DNA from: Oscillospiraceae bacterium | GTDB taxonomy: Bacteria; Bacillota; Clostridia; Oscillospirales; Oscillospiraceae | Reading direction: 5' to 3' | DNA: 64,000 nucleotides | NCBI GenBank assembly: GCA_902791215.1 | Contig: CADAUZ010000019.1 | Location: 16,639-80,638 of the forward strand | Shown: one piece after another, positions 1 through 8,050 of the stretch | Layout: every line of letters starts with the position of its first letter | How positions within the stretch are numbered: position 1 is the stretch's first letter | Position numbers and translations under genes: made by a program | The notes under the pieces: generated by a model | What the model was told of the DNA's origin: nothing | The model's database searches: none | Seen by the model: the letters and a program-made list of their open reading frames with translations, nothing else

Positions 1-648
1 GTAATCCTCGTACACGTCGTAGTGAATATCGCGCGCCACGATGTACTCCTCGCCGAGCTGGGTGCCGTTGAGGAAAACCGTGTATGTACTGGGAACCGTG
101 ATTTCAAAGGAGTTATAGAGATTGGAGAAGTCGAAGCTGTCGGAATAGAGCACCCAGGGCTTGAGGCCCCATTCCAGAATACCGGGCAGGAAGCGGCTGA
201 CAAGCGGCCAGGGCATCTCGTCCAGATTCACCTTGCCGCGGTAGTTCTGGTCCTCGACAATGGTCATGCTGCCGATCTCCCGGCCGTCGCAGCGCAGGCT
301 GTAACTGAGCGTGCCGGAATCATTGACGCCGCTTTTGCGCACGGCGCTGACACCGTTTCCAAGCCTGCTCTGCACGAAGGCCTTGATTTCCGCGTCGCTC
401 TGGGTCTCATGGGGCATGGCCTGTACGGCGCGCTCCATGCCGTCGTTCCACTTGTCGCGGTTGAGCGTTTCCAGATAAGCGTCCACGGCCTTCTGCGGGC
501 GCGACAGCTCATACTGCTCGGCATAGTCGTATACCCGTTCGAGCCAGGTGTAGGCCGTCAGGAGCAGGAAAGCCCCAAACGCCAGCAGCACCAGCGTATA
601 GATGAATTTACCGAGCAGGCCACGCCTGCGTGTGCTTTTTCCGGCCAT
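1..648 (-). CDS. Membrane-anchored protein of unknown function, C-terminus beyond window edge
   Basis: The reading frame is open from an ATG at 648 to the left edge of the window (216 codons visible) and is not closed, so the gene is partial. The N-terminus is basic (MAGKSTRRRG), followed by one hydrophobic segment at about residues 13-32, so most of the chain should lie outside the membrane. It is a clear paralogue of the gene just upstream (691-1827): the same anchor, then an AEQYE..RP motif against AEAYE..RP, and later an FLNGTQLG motif against LLNGVQLG. It is third in a minus-strand run after 1844-2965 and 691-1827, with a 42-base gap, and is probably co-transcribed. I do not recognise the family. 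An extracytoplasmic role is inferred from topology only. Confidence 0.8.
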   Translation of the reverse strand, partial: MAGKSTRRRGLLGKFIYTLVLLAFGAFLLLTAYTWLERVYDYAEQYELSRPQKAVDAYLETLNRDKWNDGMERAVQAMPHETQSDAEIKAFVQSRLGNGVSAVRKSGVNDSGTLSYSLRCDGREIGSMTIVEDQNYRGKVNLDEMPWPLVSRFLPGILEWGLKPWVLYSDSFDFSNLYNSFEITVPSTYTVFLNGTQLGEEYIVARDIHYDVYEDY

Positions 649-690
649 CTCTCTGTCCTCTCTCTCCTGCCAGAAGGCGGATTCTATAGA

Positions 691-1827
691 TCAATAAAGC
701 TCCAAAAATATCGCCCGGATATCGTCGTTTCTCTCGCGGACGATCACGCGCATGTTGCTGACACTCTCCGCCTCGCCCTTACCGTTGGTGTAGGTCGTGG
801 CGATGGAGGTAATGTCCAGAATATAATGGTTGTCACCCAGGGCGAGCGCGCCGTTGAGCGTTGCGGCGTCCACATTGACCGACGAGGTGTGGGCCCAGTG
901 CAGGCCGTCGAGCGCGTCATGCATGCGCTTGTCGAGGTCGCCGCCCGCAAGCAGATAGGGCTGGAGCCGCTGGTAGCCGTAGGTCGGGTCCACCACGCCG
1001 GAGGTATAGCGCAGATAGCGCTCCACAAAGCCCGCTGTGAACTGGGCAAGACGCTCCAGCTTCTCCGGGGAGCAGGGCTTGATAAACTGCGCGTCGTCCC
1101 GGTTAGGATCGACGACGAACACCTCGCCGTCCTCATCGAGGATCACGGGGTCGATGCTGCCAATGATGTTGTCAAAGCGGTAGCGGATCTTGGTGGGCAG
1201 ACCATCGTAGCGGTCATAGTAGTTTTTCAGCACATCGAAGGGGATGCCGGTCTCCACCACATGCTCCGCCCCGAGCTGCACGCCGTTGAGCAGAACGCGG
1301 AAGGTGCGGGGGATCACGATATCCACTGAGCTGTAAAGACCGCCGAAGTCAAAGGTCTCGCTCTCCACGTGCCAGGGCTTGATGCTCCACGGGAGCATGG
1401 TCCAGGGAAAACGGCTCATGTCGAAGGGCGGCTCAAAATCCTCCGCCTCGGCGATGGTGACGGTGCCGAACTCGTTGCCGCGGCAGCGCAGGGAGTAGAT
1501 CGCGCGGCCCGCGCCTCCGCCGCTCTTGCGGGAGTAGCTGATGCCGTCTGAGAGCATCTCGCGCACGCGCTCGCCGACCTCCTCGTCGGACTGGACCTCA
1601 TGGGGCATGGCCTTGATCGTGTCCGCGATCCCCTCGTCCCAGAGGTTGCGGCTGAGATCGGCCACATAGGCATCCATCGTGTGATTGGGGCGGGAGGCCT
1701 CGTAAGCCTCGGCGTAGGTCCAGACCTTGTCGAGACCGTAGTACACGCCGTAGCACAGCAGCGCCGCCCACAGGGCCAGGAAGAGCGTATACAGCGCTCT
1801 CCCGAGGCACCTTTTCTTTTTTGCCAT
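691..1827 (-). CDS. Membrane-anchored extracytoplasmic protein of unknown function (378 aa)
   Basis: This 378-residue protein starts with a basic stretch (MAKKKR) and a single transmembrane helix at about residues 11-30; no lipobox follows, so it should be a signal-anchor protein facing outwards. The middle holds a YRFDN..GSIDPV segment and the C-terminal ~120 residues read like a small alpha/beta fold of the NTF2-like kind, which is a guess from its pattern and not a match. The downstream gene (648 to the left edge) is a tandem paralogue. The phosphodiester-glycosidase gene ends 16 bases upstream, so the three probably form one operon transcribed from about 3029. Function is unknown; a cell-envelope role is inferred from context. 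Confidence 0.8.
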   Translation of the reverse strand: MAKKKRCLGRALYTLFLALWAALLCYGVYYGLDKVWTYAEAYEASRPNHTMDAYVADLSRNLWDEGIADTIKAMPHEVQSDEEVGERVREMLSDGISYSRKSGGGAGRAIYSLRCRGNEFGTVTIAEAEDFEPPFDMSRFPWTMLPWSIKPWHVESETFDFGGLYSSVDIVIPRTFRVLLNGVQLGAEHVVETGIPFDVLKNYYDRYDGLPTKIRYRFDNIIGSIDPVILDEDGEVFVVDPNRDDAQFIKPCSPEKLERLAQFTAGFVERYLRYTSGVVDPTYGYQRLQPYLLAGGDLDKRMHDALDGLHWAHTSSVNVDAATLNGALALGDNHYILDITSIATTYTNGKGEAESVSNMRVIVRERNDDIRAIFLELY

Positions 1828-1843
1828 AAACGAAATTCCTTAC

Positions 1844-2965
1844 TTATCTGAACAAAAATGCGTTGGGAAGGGGACGCGGGTTGCCGCCCTCAGCCGAGCA
1901 GCTGTTGACATAGCGGCCTTCGTAGTACATGACCGTGGAGGAGCCGCCGTCCATATTGCAGGCATTGACCGCGCCGTAGCTTAAAAGCAGGTCCACCATG
2001 TCCTGATAGGTTGCGCCGATGGAGTGTACCTGGCGGCCGTCGATGACCAGCATGATGATCGCGCCGTCCGCGCGCTGGGCGATGGCGGTGCGGGGGTTGA
2101 CGCTGGAGGTGAGATAGGCGGGATCGGTGGGCACGCCGTTGGAGATGAGGATGGGGCCGAAGGACACCGCGTGCACGATGCCGTTTGCCACGCAGTCCTC
2201 GTAGGAATAAAAGCCAACATGCAAAATGCCGTCCTTGTCAAGCCCGGCGAAGCCCTCGGTCACATCCATGTCGCGGTTGTAGCACACGCCGTCGACAATG
2301 GTCAGACCCTCCGGCATGCCGCCGAGGCCGCCGCCGCCGTCGTCCTTGAAGCCGCCGGCGTTGATGCCGCCGATAGCGCCGTACTTCTGGCACATCTGCT
2401 CGAGCGTGAGACCCACGCCGCCGTAGCTGTCGGGCATGCCGACGAACACGCGCTTGGGGTCGAGTATCACGGTCATGTAGCCGAGATAGCCGTTGCCCTT
2501 GACTTCCTTGAAGATGATGCCGTCGCCGTCCTCGTCCACCAGACCGTAGGGATCGGTGTCATCGCCCGTGCTGCTGGCGCTGCCGATCTGGGTGACGGTG
2601 CGCTCCTGATTGGCGGCAACGGTGATGAGGTTTTTATCGGTGGCGATGTCGGTCTCCATCTTCTTGCGGGTGCGGATGGCGTTTAATTCGTCCGCCGTCA
2701 TGAAGATCTGCGGCATGGAGCGGAAGCGCCGCGTCTCGTCCATCGTGCTGATGAACAGATCGCGCAGCGCGGGGGAGGGCCCTTTCAGGATCACATACTC
2801 CAGCCCCAGCAGGCCGCTGCACAGCACGATCACAAACACGATGATGAAGCCGGCGAGCCTGTCCCAGAAGCGCCGCGCCTTGAGATGGCGGATCAGCTTC
2901 TTCTTTTTCTTCTCGGGCAGCGCGTTGATCTTATCTATTTCGTCGATGTTGTCTTTTTTCTTCAC
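1844..2965 (-). CDS. Phosphodiester glycosidase (NAGPA-like) domain membrane protein
   Basis: The 373-residue protein has a Lys-rich cytoplasmic N-terminus (about 35 residues), one transmembrane helix at about 36-57, and an extracytoplasmic C-terminal domain of the phosphodiester glycosidase / NAGPA family. Diagnostic stretches are GGINAGGFKD, RTAIAQRADG, LVIDGRQ and CNMDGGSSTVMYYEG, the last being the family's DGGGS/DGGSS signature near the C-terminus. Members remove sugars linked through phosphodiesters and are often found with exopolysaccharide or wall-teichoic genes; substrate here is unknown. It is the first gene of a minus-strand operon with two unknown membrane proteins, under a promoter at 3029-3057. 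The domain assignment is fairly secure, the substrate is not. Confidence 0.85.
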   Translation of the reverse strand: MKKKDNIDEIDKINALPEKKKKKLIRHLKARRFWDRLAGFIIVFVIVLCSGLLGLEYVILKGPSPALRDLFISTMDETRRFRSMPQIFMTADELNAIRTRKKMETDIATDKNLITVAANQERTVTQIGSASSTGDDTDPYGLVDEDGDGIIFKEVKGNGYLGYMTVILDPKRVFVGMPDSYGGVGLTLEQMCQKYGAIGGINAGGFKDDGGGGLGGMPEGLTIVDGVCYNRDMDVTEGFAGLDKDGILHVGFYSYEDCVANGIVHAVSFGPILISNGVPTDPAYLTSSVNPRTAIAQRADGAIIMLVIDGRQVHSIGATYQDMVDLLLSYGAVNACNMDGGSSTVMYYEGRYVNSCSAEGGNPRPLPNAFLFR

Positions 2966-3028
2966 TTCTACACCTTCAACTGTTATTTTGTGTCAAGCCA
3001 TTTACATAACAACCCAAAGTACCAAGAT

Positions 3029-3057
3029 ATTTTACCATAAGCCCGCCCTCCTGACAA
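3029..3057 (-). promoter_or_regulatory. Predicted sigma-A promoter for the 2965-to-left-edge operon
   Basis: On the minus strand a TTGTCA box (3057-3052) and a TAAAAT box (3034-3029) are separated by exactly 17 bases. This lies about 64 bases upstream of the start codon at 2965. Confidence 0.6.
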
Positions 3058-3156
3058 GCGGATTTTGCTGGATTTTGTCAATACATTGGAATTATTTTAT
3101 GACGGAGACAGAGTGTATGACTGAATCGGGGCAAAAATGTTCCCGTGTTTCTCTTG

Positions 3157-3209
3157 CCTCCCCCAGCTGCGCATGCGGCGAAGTGGGGGAGGGGGACCGC
3201 TTCAGCGGT
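3157..3209. repeat. GC-rich palindromic intergenic repeat (two hairpins)
   Basis: CCTCCCCCA (3157-3165) pairs with TGGGGGAGG (3184-3192) around a GC-rich loop that is itself palindromic, followed by a second hairpin ACCGC-ttca-GCGGT (3196-3209). The AT-poor block stands out in an AT-rich gap. The 321-base gap 2966-3286 otherwise holds only the two divergent promoters. Confidence 0.6.
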
Positions 3210-3228
3210 GGAAGGGGTCGCGCTTCTC

Positions 3229-3257
3229 TTGCATCAGGTCCTCGTACATGGTATAAT
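3229..3257 (+). promoter_or_regulatory. Predicted promoter for the gene at 3287
   Basis: TTGCAT (3229-3234), 17 bases, TATAAT (3252-3257), with a TG dinucleotide one base before the -10 (extended -10). It lies 30 bases upstream of the start chosen at 3287. Confidence 0.6.
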
Positions 3258-3286
3258 AAACAAAACATGAAACCATGGAGTACGTC

Positions 3287-4012
3287 ATGAAAAAGGTTTA
3301 TACATACATCTGCATCCTTCTCGCATTTTTCATACAGTCACCCGCGGCATCAGCGGCGGTGCAAGCGGGCTTTTCCACGGAGCCCTTATCGGCGGCGGAT
3401 ACGGAAACCTTCCTCCAAAGCGTGAAGCTTACGCCCTTGACAGAGGAGCCGAAGCGGAGGCCGATTGCCTGCTTCGACGCAAGCGATGAAAGAATCGCGA
3501 TCGGCTGCGGGGATTCCGGGAATAAAACAGTCTGCGTCTACACGACGGACGGCGCTTTTCAATACGGTTTTCGCTTTCCGTGCGGCGGCAGCTTCGGTGT
3601 TGAACTGGACGGTGAAAACCTGATCCTTTATTTTGCACGCAGCGATGTCGCCGCGTCGGTGAATCCAACGGGGACAATCGAAAGCCTTGCAAAAATTCAA
3701 AACACGATTGACAATAACGCGTACTGGAACCACCATGTTCATGCGATCACACGCGAAGTCGGCGGCATAAGATATACGCTAAAAAATAACCTCGGCTTTT
3801 TCGGCCTCTTTGCATCGACCTATTCGCAGCTGACCGCGACCGGTCCGGACGGCGAAGAGCGCGTGCTCTATGACGTACGTGCAGAGCAACTTGCAAAGTC
3901 GGCAGCTGTATTTGTGCTTATTGCAGTGCTTGTTGCTGTTGCTGTAGTCGTGATCGTCAAAGAGTTTGGAAAACTGAAGCGCAGGGAGTCTGCGATAGAG
4001 AATTGTAATTAA
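3287..4012 (+). CDS. Secreted or membrane-anchored protein of unknown function, C-terminal helix
   Basis: The protein (241 residues from the ATG at 3287) has a classical signal peptide (MKKVYTYICILLAFF...ASAA) and a second strongly hydrophobic helix near the C-terminus (about 207-228, very rich in Val and Ala) followed by a basic tail. This gives an extracytoplasmic middle domain anchored at its C-terminus. A GGAG six bases upstream supports the start at 3287 rather than the in-frame ATG at 3275. No family is recognised. Base composition is more AT-rich than the neighbours. A bidirectional terminator follows at about 4040-4087. Confidence 0.75.
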   Translation: MKKVYTYICILLAFFIQSPAASAAVQAGFSTEPLSAADTETFLQSVKLTPLTEEPKRRPIACFDASDERIAIGCGDSGNKTVCVYTTDGAFQYGFRFPCGGSFGVELDGENLILYFARSDVAASVNPTGTIESLAKIQNTIDNNAYWNHHVHAITREVGGIRYTLKNNLGFFGLFASTYSQLTATGPDGEERVLYDVRAEQLAKSAAVFVLIAVLVAVAVVVIVKEFGKLKRRESAIENCN

Positions 4013-4013
4013 A

Positions 4014-4041
4014 GTTACGTAAATAAAATTATGTAAACAAA
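4014..4041. repeat. AT-rich 14-base-period repeat (two units)
   Basis: Two abutting 14-base units, gttacgtaaataaa and attatgtaaacaaa, match the units seen at 9994-10077 and 53256-53297 (consensus close to ATTATGTAAACARA). Confidence 0.5.
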
Positions 4042-4087
4042 AAGATCTTTCTCTGTAAGTCTTAGTTCATCCGAGAAAGATCCTTTT
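4040..4087. terminator. Bidirectional Rho-independent terminator
   Basis: GATCTTTCTC and GAGAAAGATC form a 10-bp stem flanked by A-runs on the left and T-runs on the right, so it can terminate the + strand gene ending at 4012 and the - strand gene ending at 4102. Confidence 0.7.
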
Positions 4088-4101
4088 TATTGTTAAGCGA
4101 T

Positions 4102-4389
4102 TCAACCCATCAGCGGGTCGTACACAGATTCTGCCGCGTATACCTCGAACGGGTCAATGTCGATGCAGCTTCGCGGGTCAAAGTGCCCGCTCACATCCCA
4201 GGCTACCGTGTCATTGAGCACTGTCAGCTTTTGCACGAAGAAATCGGCATCCTTGAGCGGGGCGAACACACCGCCGCGTTCGATTGCCGGGGCCATATCA
4301 TATTGCTTGATCTGACCGTCGGAGAAATAGGCGTAGACGGTTTTCCCGGGTCCGGCCACCGCCTGCACCACAACGGGATAATACTCCAT
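4102..4389 (-). CDS. DUF2442 domain protein
   Basis: This 95-residue soluble protein has the DUF2442 pattern: an N-terminal VVQAVAGPGKTVYAYFSDGQIKQYDM stretch with a beta-rich layout, a central PLKDADFF motif and the late AWD..GHFDPRSCIDIDP segment. DUF2442 proteins are small, of unknown biochemistry, and very often sit beside a DUF4160 protein, as here (13 bases downstream of 4403-4663). The pair is treated by some as a toxin-antitoxin-like module; this is context inference, not demonstrated. Both genes should be read from the promoter at 4703-4731. Confidence 0.8.
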   Translation of the reverse strand: MEYYPVVVQAVAGPGKTVYAYFSDGQIKQYDMAPAIERGGVFAPLKDADFFVQKLTVLNDTVAWDVSGHFDPRSCIDIDPFEVYAAESVYDPLMG

Positions 4390-4402
4390 AAGCCTGCCCT
4401 CC

Positions 4403-4663
4403 TTACTTCAAAGGGGCTATTTCATTAAGCGCCTTATTGTCCTTCGCAAGCTCCCAGTTCTGCATCAGCTCATCGCTGTGCAGCTCGTTCCATGCAAGGA
4501 CAAGCTTGAGCTGCCTTGCGGGAAGTGAACCTTGGATTACACATCCGTTCTGTATATCTACAAGACACCTGTAATTGCCATACATCGCATGAAAATGCGG
4601 CGGATTGTGGTCACTGTAATACATGGTTATACGTATGCCACGAAACAAGCAGATTTCCGGCAT
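4403..4663 (-). CDS. DUF4160 domain protein
   Basis: The 86-residue protein matches DUF4160: it opens MPEICLFRGIRI, continues with the hallmark YYSDHNPPHFHAMYG (Asp/His-rich) and ends with a helical LVLAWNELHSDELMQNWELA segment. The start at 4663 is chosen because GGGAGG lies seven bases upstream; an in-frame ATG at 4678 would add five residues without a better site. It precedes the DUF2442 gene and is first in the two-gene unit. The conserved HxH could bind metal or nucleic acid, but no activity is established. Confidence 0.85.
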   Translation of the reverse strand: MPEICLFRGIRITMYYSDHNPPHFHAMYGNYRCLVDIQNGCVIQGSLPARQLKLVLAWNELHSDELMQNWELAKDNKALNEIAPLK

Positions 4664-4702
4664 GGTTCGACCTCCCATCTACAAGACATCATTTTCACTT
4701 TT

Positions 4703-4731
4703 AGTATATCACATTCACGAAACGTGAGCAA
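4703..4731 (-). promoter_or_regulatory. Predicted promoter with internal palindrome for the DUF4160-DUF2442 pair
   Basis: On the minus strand TTGCTC (4731-4726), 17 bases, TATACT (4708-4703). The spacer contains the palindrome CACG-aaa-CGTG (4716-4726), a plausible operator for autoregulation. Confidence 0.6.
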
Positions 4732-4764
4732 TACATAATCCCGCGATTTCAGTCTCCAAAACAA

Positions 4765-4793
4765 TTGAACAATCCCCGCAAACATGCTATAAT
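4765..4793 (+). promoter_or_regulatory. Predicted sigma-A promoter for the phosphoesterase/acyl-CoA synthetase operon
   Basis: TTGAAC (4765-4770), 17 bases, TATAAT (4788-4793). The expected transcript start near 4800 leaves a short leader with GAGGTG at 4821 and GGGAGAGGGA ending at 4869. Confidence 0.7.
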
Positions 4794-4876
4794 AACAAAA
4801 GCGCTATTTCACAAATATTCGAGGTGCAGGTTCATTGTCCAGACCGCATGTGTTTTTCGGGGAGAGGGAATATCTG

Positions 4877-5971
4877 ATGTGGGTCGTCATCATGCTGGTG
4901 CTGGGGCTTACGGCGCTGGCGTCGTTTGTCTATCTGCTGACGCGCTTTCACAGCTTTTCGTTTATCAGGGCGCTTGACGAAAAAAGCCGGGTGCTGGCCT
5001 GGCTTGCCACGCTGCTGCCGCTGCTGCTCACAGGCGTGTTCTGGCTTCGCTTCAACGTGACGACGCTCTTTGTCGTGCTGCTGCACCTGATGGCGGCTTT
5101 CCTGCTGTGCGCTCTCGTCTTCTTCCTCATACGGAGATTCGGGAAAATCACCATCCCCTATGATATCGAGGGAGCCGCCGCGATTTTGCTGACCATTATT
5201 TATCTCAGCGTCGGCTGGTATAACGGACACCATGTTTCCCAGACGGATTACCGCCTCGAGACCGCAAAGGACATCAAGCGCGATTACCGCATCGTGGAGA
5301 TCGCGGACTCGCACTTCGGCATCACCCAGTCCGGAGAGACCTTTACCCGCGAGATGCAGCGCGTCCAGGCGCTGAACCCCGACGCGGTTGTCATCGTGGG
5401 CGACTTCGTGGACGACGACAGCGACCGGGCCGACATGATCAAGGCCTGCAAGGCCCTGGGGGAGCTCAAAACCGCCTTCGGCGTCTTCTTCGTCTACGGC
5501 AATCATGACAACGGCTATTACAAGTACCGCAACTTTGACTCTCAGGAGCTTCGCGCGGAGCTCGAGAAAAACGGTGTCACCATCCTCACGGACGAGAGCG
5601 TCCTGCTGGACGACAGCCTGTACCTCGTCGGACGGCGCGACCGCTCCGACCGCGGCAGAGCACCCATCGACGAACTCATGGCGGGGCTTGACAAGACAAA
5701 GTATGCCGTCGTCCTCGACCACCAGCCCAACGACTTTGATGCCGAGACTGCGGCAGGCGCAGACCTTGTCCTTTGCGGCCACACCCACGGCGGGCACATT
5801 TTCCCCGCGGGACAGATCGGCCTTCTCATGGGCGCAAACGATGCCGTCTATGGCGCGTCGAAGCGCAAGGATACGACCTTCGTCGTAACCTCCGGCATCT
5901 CCGGCTGGGCCATCCCCTTCAAAACCGGCACGTTTTCCGAATTCGTGGTCATTGACTTGAAAAAACAGTAA
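4877..5971 (+). CDS. Membrane-anchored calcineurin-like metallophosphoesterase
   Basis: The N-terminal part carries several hydrophobic helices, then a calcineurin-like phosphoesterase domain of the YkuE type begins near residue 120. The metal-binding motifs appear in order: ADSHFG (DxH), VGDFVDDD (GDxxD), YGNHDNG (GNHD), VLDHQP and CGHTHGGH (GHTH). These bind two divalent metals and hydrolyse a phosphoester; the substrate is unknown, though YkuE-like enzymes often act on lipid or cell-envelope phosphoesters. The ATG at 4877 has a strong GGGAGAGGGA seven bases upstream. A TTG at 4835 behind GAGGTG is an alternative start, adding 14 polar residues. The next gene begins 12 bases after the stop, so they form an operon. 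Confidence 0.85.
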   Translation: MWVVIMLVLGLTALASFVYLLTRFHSFSFIRALDEKSRVLAWLATLLPLLLTGVFWLRFNVTTLFVVLLHLMAAFLLCALVFFLIRRFGKITIPYDIEGAAAILLTIIYLSVGWYNGHHVSQTDYRLETAKDIKRDYRIVEIADSHFGITQSGETFTREMQRVQALNPDAVVIVGDFVDDDSDRADMIKACKALGELKTAFGVFFVYGNHDNGYYKYRNFDSQELRAELEKNGVTILTDESVLLDDSLYLVGRRDRSDRGRAPIDELMAGLDKTKYAVVLDHQPNDFDAETAAGADLVLCGHTHGGHIFPAGQIGLLMGANDAVYGASKRKDTTFVVTSGISGWAIPFKTGTFSEFVVIDLKKQ

Positions 5972-5983
5972 GGAGCAACTGCT

Positions 5984-7855
5984 ATGAAAATCAAAATGGA
6001 ACAACTCAACGCCCGCGCCTGGCGCCTGCGCATCAGCGGAAGGCTCGACCCGGACAGCGCGGACGCCGCACGCCTGGTCTTCGCCGCCATGCCCGACGAC
6101 GCGGAGGTCATCACCGTGGACTGCGCGGCTCTCAATGACGTGACCCTCGCGGGCCTGCGTGAGCTGCTCATTGCCCGCCGCCGCTTTGCCGCGGGCATCA
6201 TGCGCCTTGTCAACGTGCGCCCCAAGGTCATGGAAACGCTGAACGTCAGCGGCTTTAAGGACTTCTTCGAGGTGAGCGCCGAGGAAGAGCCGGGCCCGGA
6301 ATACATGCGCGTGAGCTTCCGGGATTTTCTCTCCACCAAGCACTATGCCATGCCGGAGCGCGTCGCGGTGGTGAGCGAGGCGGGGGAGCATACCTGGCGG
6401 GAGATCGACGCCTGTGCGGACGTGATCGCCTCCGATCTTGCGCGCCTCGGCGTGCGTAAGGGCAGCCATGTCGCCATCTGCGGCCGCAACTCCATCAACT
6501 GGATCTACACCTTCTTCGCGGTACAGAAGCTCGGCGCGGTCGCCGCGCTTATAAACCCCGGCCTCAAGGCCGCCGAGATCGCCTCCGTCGCCTTGGGCGG
6601 GGACGCGGAGTTCCTCTGCTGCGGCGAGATTTTGGAGATGAAGGATGAAGAGGCGTTTCTGCAAGAGATCGAAGCCGCCTCCGGCGGCAGGCTTACGCGC
6701 TTTTACTCCATCCGCAATTCCGTCGACTTTCGCGCGCGGCAGCTCGAGCCTGTCAGCTATCCGCTCGCCCCCTCCCGCGGGGACGATCCGGCCCTCATGA
6801 TCTTTACCTCCGGCTACACCGGCACGCCCAAGGGGGTGCTGCTGTCGGCCTGGGGCGTGCTGAACGCCTCGCGCGGCAGCACCGGGAACCAGCGCCTGAC
6901 GGAGCGGGACAAGATCTGCCTCATCCTGCCGATGTTTCACATCTTCGGTTTGGTGGCAGGGCTCTTTGCGGGGGCCTGCGCGGACGCGACCTTGTATCTG
7001 CCGCGGGATATCCGCACCGATACGATCCTGGAGCTCATCAGCCGCGAACAGTGCACGGTCTTCCACTCGGTGCCGTCCATGCTCGTTGCACTCATCAACA
7101 ACAAGAGCTTTGCGCCCGAGAAGCTTTCCAGCCTGCGCTGCACCATCATCTCCGCCGCCGCGGCCACCCGCGCGCAGATGGAGCGCTTCCAGGCCGCCAT
7201 GCCCCAAAACCACTTCCTCTCCTCCTACGGGCTGAGCGAGATGGCCCCGGTCAGCATCACCGACTACGAGGACACGGACGAGCATGTCATGTTCACCGTC
7301 GGCAAGCCCTGGCCGGACATCCGCATCAAGATCATAAACCGTGACACAGGAAAAGAGTGTCCCGCAGGAAAGGACGGCGAGATCCTGGTCCAGGGCTACA
7401 GCCTGATGGGCGGCTACTATCGCATCGGCCTTGACGATCAGGCAATCGACGCGGAGGGCTGGCTCCACACCGGCGACCGGGGCCTTCTGGACGAGGAGGG
7501 CTACCTGCGCCTGCTGGGCCGTTATAAAGAGCTCATCCTGCGCGGCGGGGAGAACGTCATGCCTGGCGAGATCGAGTACGCCCTGACAGAGCTCGACAGC
7601 GTCGCCAACGCCAAGGTCATTGGCGTGCCGAGCGACTTCTTCGGCGAGGAGGTCTGCGCCTGCGTGGTCTGCGCCCCCGGCAAAAGCTTTGACGAGGAAA
7701 CGGCCCGGGCGGCTCTCTCCGCGCGCCTTGCCCGCTACAAGGTGCCGTCCTTCTTCCTCGAATACGAGCAGCTGCCCCTTCTCGCGACCGGCAAGGTCAA
7801 TATCGCGGCTCTCAAAAAGGACGCGGTGGAAAGAATTAAAAACTTACAGAAATGA
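5984..7855 (+). CDS. STAS domain-AMP-forming acyl-CoA synthetase fusion
   Basis: Residues 1 to about 100 form a STAS (anti-sigma-antagonist-like) domain with ISGRLDPDSADAAR, then VDCAALNDVTLAGLREL; the Ser normally phosphorylated in this loop (DSSGL) is replaced by Leu/Ala, so regulation by phosphorylation is unlikely. Residues ~105-620 are an ANL-family adenylate-forming enzyme: FTSGYTGTPKG (ATP loop), SSYGLSEMAP (A5), HTGDRG (A7), GRYKELILRGGENVMPGEIE (A8 hinge) and the A10 lysine in ATGKVN. Such enzymes activate carboxylic acids to acyl-AMP and then acyl-CoA or an acyl carrier. The short insert and lack of a peptide-synthetase signature suggest a medium or long fatty acid, which is inference. 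It shares an operon with the phosphoesterase. The fusion is unusual. Confidence 0.85.
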   Translation: MKIKMEQLNARAWRLRISGRLDPDSADAARLVFAAMPDDAEVITVDCAALNDVTLAGLRELLIARRRFAAGIMRLVNVRPKVMETLNVSGFKDFFEVSAEEEPGPEYMRVSFRDFLSTKHYAMPERVAVVSEAGEHTWREIDACADVIASDLARLGVRKGSHVAICGRNSINWIYTFFAVQKLGAVAALINPGLKAAEIASVALGGDAEFLCCGEILEMKDEEAFLQEIEAASGGRLTRFYSIRNSVDFRARQLEPVSYPLAPSRGDDPALMIFTSGYTGTPKGVLLSAWGVLNASRGSTGNQRLTERDKICLILPMFHIFGLVAGLFAGACADATLYLPRDIRTDTILELISREQCTVFHSVPSMLVALINNKSFAPEKLSSLRCTIISAAAATRAQMERFQAAMPQNHFLSSYGLSEMAPVSITDYEDTDEHVMFTVGKPWPDIRIKIINRDTGKECPAGKDGEILVQGYSLMGGYYRIGLDDQAIDAEGWLHTGDRGLLDEEGYLRLLGRYKELILRGGENVMPGEIEYALTELDSVANAKVIGVPSDFFGEEVCACVVCAPGKSFDEETARAALSARLARYKVPSFFLEYEQLPLLATGKVNIAALKKDAVERIKNLQK

Positions 7856-7858
7856 TAT

Positions 7859-7884
7859 GAGGGACGCCCGTACGGGCGTCCCTC
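7859..7884. terminator. Perfect 26-bp palindrome after the acyl-CoA synthetase gene
   Basis: Both halves (GAGGGACGCCCGT and ACGGGCGTCCCTC) are exact reverse complements with no loop. There is no T-run, so it may be a repeat element or mRNA-stabilising hairpin rather than a classical terminator. Confidence 0.55.
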
Positions 7885-7904
7885 AGACTGTAGACGAAGT
7901 CGAT

Positions 7905-8036
7905 TCCTGTCATTGCGAACCAGTGCCGCAGCACTGGTGTGGCAATCCGTATTCCCCGAAAGCCACATATTATCTGACATTGTACCGGAGAACGGATTCC
8001 CACGGCCAGTTTGCGAACTGGCCTCGGAATGACAAA
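7905..8036. repeat. MITE-like inverted-repeat intergenic element
   Basis: The left half (starting CCTGTCATTGCGAACCAGTG and ending GGCAATCCGT) and the right half (starting ACGGATTCCC and ending CGGAATGACA) are inverted copies of one another around about 40 bases of unique sequence. Each half also folds on itself (CCAGTGCC-gca-GCACTGG; GGCCAGTT-tgcg-AACTGGCC). No reading frame is credible. This pattern matches small non-autonomous palindromic repeats. Confidence 0.6.
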
Positions 8037-8050
8037 CTTTGGGGGGCTAC

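Noticed and set aside
4832..7468. An 878-residue open frame on the minus strand
   Set aside because: It lies opposite two well-supported plus-strand genes with clear phosphoesterase and ANL motifs, and its translation is low-complexity Arg/Gly/Asp/His-rich, typical of GC-rich antisense frames.
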